11,102 bases of DNA from Erysipelothrix sp. UBA3377 (GTDB lineage Bacteria; Bacillota_I; Bacilli_A; Erysipelotrichales; Erysipelotrichaceae): contig DEQB01000006.1 of the NCBI GenBank assembly GCA_002359085.1, forward strand, positions 1 through 11,102. Direction: 5' to 3'. Positions 7,554 through 11,102 of the stretch are shown here, piece after piece; within the stretch, counting starts at the first letter, position 1, and every line of letters starts with the position of its first letter. Made by a program: the position numbers and the translations under genes. The notes under the pieces are model-generated. The model made no database searches. It worked only from the letters and a program-made list of their open reading frames with translations, and was not told the origin of the DNA.

Positions 7554-7761
7554 TTTAATTTTGATTTTATTGTTTATATTAGCCATGGGTTTTCTCTGGC
7601 TAACCCTTAAGGTTATTTGGTTTTTATTGCCATTCATTATCATTGTGGTTTTAATCATGCATGTAAGAAACAAATTAAGAAAAGGTCCTACCCATAACCC
7701 GTCGTATCCTGATGAGGTTGTGGATGTGGAGTTTAAGGTAAAAGATCATGATGAGAATTGA
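7546..7761 (+). CDS. Small membrane protein of unknown function
   Basis: Predicted 71-residue protein with no function I recognise. Residues 3-40 are almost entirely hydrophobic, broken only around Thr20-Leu21-Lys22, so they form one long or two short membrane helices. A basic patch follows (RNKLRKG, 41-47), then a short acidic tail containing DEVVDVEFKVKD. The positive-inside rule puts the tail in the cytoplasm. ATG 7546 is preferred to an in-frame GTG at 7537, because GGTGA (7536-7540) looks like the ribosome site and would contain that GTG. It overlaps the whiA end by 8 bases and the next gene by 14, and it keeps an open frame with protein-like composition, so it is very likely real. It occupies the position crh has in B. 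subtilis but bears no resemblance to HPr/Crh. Confidence 0.82.
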   Translation: MDSLILILLFILAMGFLWLTLKVIWFLLPFIIIVVLIMHVRNKLRKGPTHNPSYPDEVVDVEFKVKDHDEN

Positions 7762-8668
7762 TAAAGCCAAACCCCATGAAAAAGATAGTATCCTTCGTAT
7801 TTATCGTGCAGCTTTTCCAGATACTCAAGCGCATAAATTGGATACCTATTTTAAGGTGTACTATAAAGATGAAGAAACGTTTGTGTTAAGAAATGATGGA
7901 AACGAGGTTTTGGGTGTTGCGAGTGTAAGGCCTAAGATTTTGAAGTTGAATGGTAAGCATTTGAAGGTTACGTACATCAACCGTGTAACCAGTCACCCAC
8001 AGTTCCAAGGTCAAGGTCATATGAAGGCTTTGATGCATGGTATTTTGGATTACTTTTCTGAAACGGATTTGATCACACTACTGCGTGCATATGAACCGAA
8101 GATGTTTGAAAAATATGGATTTGAATCTGTGATTCAAACGGCTCAGTATAATATCTCCAGCAACAAGTTACCGAGATTTAGTGTTGAAGGCATTGTACCC
8201 CAACCTAAAAGTGAGGGTTTGGTTTCTGTGTATGAGAAGTTTACGCAATATTTCGATGGGTATTTCTTAAGAAATGTGGAAGATTTTGATTTGATTAAGA
8301 AATCCGTATCCAATCAAAATGGTGGTATTGTTGGATTGAATAAGGATGGGCAATTGGTTGGGTATTGTATCTATGTGTCCCACGGCAATTACGTTGAGGT
8401 TATTGAATGTGCTTATGATAAAAGTGGTACGCTGTTGCGGTTGTTGTCATTTGTATCTAAGGGTAAGAGTCGCTTGATTTTCCATGCGAGTGAACAGGAG
8501 AACATTGTGAAAGTGTTGCCTGAAGCAACCAAAACCGTGCAACCTTTCTTGTTGGCGCGTATCAATGATAAAGTATTGTTTGAACGTTTGTTTGATGTTC
8601 GGATCTTATCGGCGTATTCTGCTTTTAAAGCATTTGGAAAGCCTTTATTTAATAGGGATTTGCAATAG
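7748..8668 (+). CDS. GNAT-family N-acetyltransferase (Eis-like two-domain type)
   Basis: Predicted acetyl-CoA-dependent N-acetyltransferase of 306 residues; the substrate is unknown. The N-terminal GNAT domain (about 1-135) shows the acetyl-CoA loop as HPQFQGQGHMKALM (83-96; Q/R-x-x-G-x-G/A pattern). It also has the late motif EPKMFEKYGFE (116-126), where the tyrosine-GF pattern is typical of GNATs. The remaining 170 residues look like a second, degenerate acyltransferase-like domain, the arrangement of Eis-type proteins, although it is shorter than full Eis (about 400 residues) and I see no sterol-carrier-like third domain. Start 7748 has AAGG (7735-7738) 9 bases upstream; a second ATG follows directly. 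It overlaps the small membrane gene by 14 bases and is the last gene of the operon. No terminator follows, so some transcripts may run into gap. Confidence 0.88.
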   Translation: MMRIDKAKPHEKDSILRIYRAAFPDTQAHKLDTYFKVYYKDEETFVLRNDGNEVLGVASVRPKILKLNGKHLKVTYINRVTSHPQFQGQGHMKALMHGILDYFSETDLITLLRAYEPKMFEKYGFESVIQTAQYNISSNKLPRFSVEGIVPQPKSEGLVSVYEKFTQYFDGYFLRNVEDFDLIKKSVSNQNGGIVGLNKDGQLVGYCIYVSHGNYVEVIECAYDKSGTLLRLLSFVSKGKSRLIFHASEQENIVKVLPEATKTVQPFLLARINDKVLFERLFDVRILSAYSAFKAFGKPLFNRDLQ

Positions 8669-8670
8669 GG

Positions 8671-8688
8671 TTGATATTTGTTTCACAA
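8671..8688 (+). promoter_or_regulatory. Possible Rex-type operator upstream of gap
   Basis: The site contains a perfect right half TTCACAA (8682-8688) and, four bases to its left, a weak half TTGATAT, against the Rex consensus TTGTGAA-N4-TTCACAA (11 of 14 half-site positions match). It abuts the -35 box of gap. Rex senses NADH/NAD+ and controls fermentative and glycolytic genes in Bacillota. The match is imperfect and may be chance. Confidence 0.35.
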
Positions 8689-8717
8689 TTGACAAAAGTG
8701 ATTATACTTACTATAAT
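8689..8717 (+). promoter_or_regulatory. Strong sigma-A type promoter of gap
   Basis: A perfect -35 TTGACA (8689-8694) and a perfect -10 TATAAT (8712-8717) are separated by exactly 17 bases. Transcription should start near 8724, with the ribosome site AAGGAGG at 8731-8737 and a 10-base spacer to the ATG. Both boxes are consensus, which fits a highly expressed gene. Confidence 0.93.
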
Positions 8718-8747
8718 TAAAGAGTAACAAAAGGAGGATTTATTACT

Positions 8748-9749
8748 ATGGCAGTAAAAGTTGCAATTAATGGATTTGGACGTATTGGTCGTTTAGCAGC
8801 TCGTTACCTACTTGACATTGATGGTATGGAACTTGTAGCAGTTAATGACTTAACAGATGCAAACACATTGGCTCATTTATTTAAATATGACACTACACAA
8901 GGTCGTTTGGGTAAAGAGGTAGAAGTTAAAGAGGGAGCATTCATCGTTGACGGAGAAGAAATCAAAGTTTTCAGTGAAGCAGATCCTGCAAAATTACCTT
9001 GGGCAGACCTAGGTGTTGACGTTGTTATCGAAAGTACAGGATTCTTCACAACTGAAGAAAAAGCTGGACTTCATATTGAAGCAGGTGCTAAAAAAGTTAT
9101 CGTTTCTGCACCAGCAACAGGAAATATCAAAACAGTTGTATATAACACAAACCACGATGTATTAGACGGATCAGAAAAAGTTATTTCTGGTGCATCATGT
9201 ACAACAAACTGCTTGGCACCTATGGCTAAAGCATTACATGATAACTTTACAATCTTAAGTGGTCAAATGACAACAATCCACGCATACACCAATGACCAAA
9301 ATACATTGGACTCACCACACAAGAAAGACTTGCGTCGTGCGCGTGCAGCAGCAGAAAACATCATTCCTAACTCAACAGGAGCAGCAAAAGCAATCGGACT
9401 TGTTATTCCTGAATTACAAGGAATTCTAGACGGTGGTGCACAACGTGTTCCAGTCGCAACAGGATCAATCACTGAATTGGTAGCAGTTGTTGAAAAAGAC
9501 GTTTCTGTTGATGCAATCAATGCAGCTATGAAAGCAGCAGCTGATGAGTCATACGGATATACTGAAGATCCAATCGTTTCTTCAGATATTGTTGGTATAG
9601 AGTTTGGTTCATTATTTGATGCAACACAAACTAAAGTTTCAACCGTTGGTGGTGTAAACTTGGTTAAGGTTGCAGCATGGTATGATAACGAAGCATCCTA
9701 TACACATCAATTAATCCGTACTGCAAAATATGTTGCAAGTCAAATCTAA
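8748..9749 (+). CDS. gap: Glyceraldehyde-3-phosphate dehydrogenase, NAD-type
   Basis: Cytosolic glycolytic enzyme that oxidises and phosphorylates glyceraldehyde-3-phosphate to 1,3-bisphosphoglycerate with NAD+. The 333 residues match the family. The N-terminal Rossmann motif is INGFGRIGR (7-15), the catalytic Cys151 is in SGASCTTNC (147-155), and the base His178 is in TIHAY. Asp34 (VNDLTD) and the NT-LDSPHK segment favour NAD over NADP, so this is a GapA-like glycolytic form. The C-terminal WYDNEASYTHQLI is canonical. Codon use differs from neighbours (strong preference for aca, gca, cgt, aaa and few ttg codons), as expected for an abundant protein. It has its own consensus promoter and a strong terminator, so it appears to be a one-gene unit; no cggR precedes it and no pgk follows, unlike the B. 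subtilis cluster. Confidence 0.98.
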   Translation: MAVKVAINGFGRIGRLAARYLLDIDGMELVAVNDLTDANTLAHLFKYDTTQGRLGKEVEVKEGAFIVDGEEIKVFSEADPAKLPWADLGVDVVIESTGFFTTEEKAGLHIEAGAKKVIVSAPATGNIKTVVYNTNHDVLDGSEKVISGASCTTNCLAPMAKALHDNFTILSGQMTTIHAYTNDQNTLDSPHKKDLRRARAAAENIIPNSTGAAKAIGLVIPELQGILDGGAQRVPVATGSITELVAVVEKDVSVDAINAAMKAAADESYGYTEDPIVSSDIVGIEFGSLFDATQTKVSTVGGVNLVKVAAWYDNEASYTHQLIRTAKYVASQI

Positions 9750-9762
9750 TTGATTTAAACTT

Positions 9763-9793
9763 AAAGATGTGGTGAATCGCCACATCTTTTTTT
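9763..9793 (+). terminator. Rho-independent terminator after gap
   Basis: AAAGATGTGGTG (9763-9774) pairs with CGCCACATCTTT (9778-9789), a 12-bp stem with one T-G wobble and a three-base AAT loop, followed by a T run to 9793. It begins 13 bases after the gap stop and should end most gap transcripts. Confidence 0.95.
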
Positions 9794-9810
9794 AGTCTAT
9801 GAGGTAATTT

Positions 9811-10392
9811 ATGAAACCATCCACAAAGATTGCGTATTTCTTTTTTCTAATCGCACTTGGCCTCAAACTATTGGCCTCCCAACAAATTTATTCTAGTTTG
9901 GAATTATTCGTGGGTGTTTTTATCGTTTTGGGTACGGCTTTCATGATTTACGCCGTTTTAGAAGTCTCTAATCTGAAAGGAAATCTCTTATTTGAAAACG
10001 CAACGATCTCAAAACATACGTGGGTAAAACCCAATCAAAAAGAATTTTTACTAAAAGGTGGAACGTCTTATTTATGGATTCCCCGTTCTCTATTTCTGAA
10101 TTGGAAAGACGTATCTTTTATTAAACATTTTTTATACGGTGTTATTGCGAGCTTAGGTGGTAAGCGAAAATCTAAAGGAAATTATATAGTTTTTAAACCC
10201 AATAAGGATATTTTTGTGAAAGAACATCAAATTGAGACGCTGATGGATGTTTCAAGTGTGAAACTACTTGAAAAAGGACCCGTTTCAAATTATGATTCTA
10301 AAGTATCGATTGTGGGAATGGTTATCAGTTACCAAATCGCATTTTTGTTGGTGTTATACTTAATCATATATATTATTTTGCAGTTACTATAG
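9811..10392 (+). CDS. Unrecognised membrane protein, 193 residues
   Basis: I do not recognise this protein. Residues 7-22 and 30-51 are two N-terminal hydrophobic helices, and residues 165-191 form a strongly hydrophobic C-terminal one. The 110-residue middle is soluble-looking, rich in Lys, Ser and aromatic residues (WVKPNQKEFLLKGG at 71-84, SKGNYIVFKPNKDIFVKEHQ at 121-140), with a short hydrophobic stretch near 101-116. The shape (two helices, a strand-rich domain, a last helix) recalls small membrane proteins with PH-like domains, but I see no diagnostic motif. GAGGT (9801-9805) precedes the ATG by 5 bases. It starts 17 bases after the gap terminator with no clear promoter of its own and ends 9 bases before cysS, whose ribosome site overlaps its stop. 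It may be transcribed by terminator read-through or from an unrecognised promoter. Confidence 0.85.
   Translation: MKPSTKIAYFFFLIALGLKLLASQQIYSSLELFVGVFIVLGTAFMIYAVLEVSNLKGNLLFENATISKHTWVKPNQKEFLLKGGTSYLWIPRSLFLNWKDVSFIKHFLYGVIASLGGKRKSKGNYIVFKPNKDIFVKEHQIETLMDVSSVKLLEKGPVSNYDSKVSIVGMVISYQIAFLLVLYLIIYIILQLL
10352..10360 (+). promoter_or_regulatory. Candidate extended -10 element ahead of cysS
   Basis: TGTTATACT inside the end of the preceding gene resembles an extended -10 (TGn plus TATACT) and would start transcription near 10367, about 35 bases before cysS. No -35 box is evident, and the surrounding hydrophobic codons are AT-rich, so this could be chance. Confidence 0.25.
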
Positions 10393-10401
10393 GAGGTACA
10401 T

Positions 10402-11102
10402 ATGAAGCTGTTTAATTCGAAATCAAATAAAATTGAAACATTTAAATCAATTGAACCTAATAAGGTGAGCTTATACTTATGTGGTCCTACAGTTTATAAC
10501 CATTCTCATATTGGGAATGCACGTCCCATCGTTGTCTTTGATCTATTAAGACGAGTTTTAAGTGCAGAAGGGTATGATGTAAAATTTGTATCAAACTATA
10601 CAGATATTGATGATCGTATTATTGAGAAAGCACAAAATGAAGGTGTTTTGGAATCGGAGATATCTGAACGTTATATCCAAGCCTATGAAAAAGTAAGAGA
10701 CAGTCTTTATGCAGGACATGTGGATGTTAAACCACAGGTTACACATGTGATTGATGATATTGTAAATTACATATCGGAGTTGGAATCGAAGGATTATGCC
10801 TATGAAGCGGGCGGAGATGTTTATTTTAAAGTGGATAAAGTGCCTACTTATGGCCAAATATCTCATCAGAAACTGGATGCTTTAAAAGTAGGTGCACGCA
10901 TTGAGGAAAACGAAAGTAAAAAGAATCCCTTAGATTTTGTATTGTGGAAGCAAACGGATGACATGGGTATCAAGTGGGATTCACCTTGGGGTAAGGGAAG
11001 ACCGGGTTGGCATACGGAATGTGTTGTGATGATCAATGATGCTTTTGGAGATATAATTGACATTCATGCCGGGGGTCAGGATTTGAAGTTTCCCCACCAT
11101 GA
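10402..11102 (+). CDS. cysS: Cysteinyl-tRNA synthetase, N-terminal part (3' end outside window)
   Basis: Class I aminoacyl-tRNA synthetase that charges tRNA-Cys. The frame runs from ATG 10402 to the window end without a stop, giving 233 full codons of a protein usually about 460 long. The ribosome site AGGAGG (10391-10396) has a 5-base spacer. Seen in order: LCGPTVY with zinc ligand Cys27; the HIGH-type motif HIGN (36-39); NYTDIDDRII; GRPGWHTEC with zinc ligand Cys207; and HAGGQDLKFPHH (222-233) with zinc ligand His232. The fourth ligand and the KMSKS motif lie beyond the end. The common GWHIECSAM reads GWHTECVVM here, a conservative change. It follows the unknown membrane gene by 9 bases, which leaves no room for a T-box leader directly upstream. 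Confidence 0.97.
   Translation, partial: MKLFNSKSNKIETFKSIEPNKVSLYLCGPTVYNHSHIGNARPIVVFDLLRRVLSAEGYDVKFVSNYTDIDDRIIEKAQNEGVLESEISERYIQAYEKVRDSLYAGHVDVKPQVTHVIDDIVNYISELESKDYAYEAGGDVYFKVDKVPTYGQISHQKLDALKVGARIEENESKKNPLDFVLWKQTDDMGIKWDSPWGKGRPGWHTECVVMINDAFGDIIDIHAGGQDLKFPHH

Noticed and set aside
6996..7673. Long minus-strand open frame (225 codons) opposite whiA and the small membrane gene
   Set aside because: It is antisense to a well-identified whiA, its translation is low-complexity and rich in Ile, His and Gln with no motif, and no ribosome site or promoter supports it. It is a codon-bias shadow.
8684..8702. TCAC/GTGA inverted repeat spanning the gap -35 box
   Set aside because: Only 4 bp with an 11-base centre, common by chance; the Rex-like match that shares part of it is the better reading.
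8669..8747. Terminator for the GNAT gene in the 79-base gap before gap
   Set aside because: No hairpin followed by a T run is present; the space is used by the gap promoter and ribosome site.
10591..11063. Two minus-strand open frames opposite the 5' part of cysS
   Set aside because: The plus strand here encodes clear CysS motifs (GWHTEC, HAGGQDL), so the antisense frames are shadows.
1..11102. CRISPR arrays, tRNA or rRNA genes, insertion sequences, defence or phage genes
   Set aside because: No repeat array, transposase, RNA-gene fold or defence motif was seen by reading; coding density by conserved genes leaves almost no room for them.

Overview
The window is a compact stretch of conserved housekeeping genes from a low-GC Gram-positive (Bacillota). 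Every gene lies on the + strand. The gene content (uvrA, hprK, lgt, a ppaX-like domain, trxB, rapZ, yvcK, whiA, gap, cysS) matches the chromosomal neighbourhoods of Bacillus and its relatives. The protein details (divergent RapZ P-loop domain, GGGKGQ at the start of YvcK, an Lgt fused to a HAD phosphatase, no crh) suggest an outlying lineage such as Erysipelotrichia. That placement is inference and was not tested by any search.

Layout. (1) 1-4774: the 3' half of uvrA, then hprK, an lgt-ppaX fusion gene and trxB, tightly spaced or overlapping and closed by a hairpin terminator that contains the trxB stop codon. (2) 4774-8668: an extended -10 promoter lying right against that terminator, then rapZ, yvcK, whiA, a 71-codon membrane protein and a GNAT acetyltransferase, each overlapping the next by 1-14 bases. 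(3) 8671-9793: a Rex-box-like site, a consensus promoter, gap (GAPDH) and a strong terminator, apparently a single-gene unit. (4) 9811-11102: an unrecognised 193-residue membrane protein followed by the 5' part of cysS, which is cut by the window end. Intergenic space is minimal (longest about 80 bases), and no RNA gene, mobile element, CRISPR array or long repeat is visible.

How the genes fit together. HprK phosphorylates HPr at a serine to set carbon catabolite control, and its reverse phosphorolysis reaction releases pyrophosphate. PpaX is the pyrophosphatase thought to remove it, and here that domain is the cytoplasmic tail of Lgt, the lipoprotein-lipidating membrane enzyme. RapZ, YvcK and WhiA form the conserved trio linked to cell-envelope precursor supply, gluconeogenic growth and cell division. 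GAPDH is central glycolysis and CysS is translation.

The most notable points are the Lgt-PpaX fusion, the terminator/promoter junction with a predicted leader of only about 14 nt before rapZ, the small membrane protein and GNAT gene appended to the rapZ-yvcK-whiA operon where B. subtilis has crh, and a possible Rex operator at gap. I see no defence, secretion or other exotic system here.
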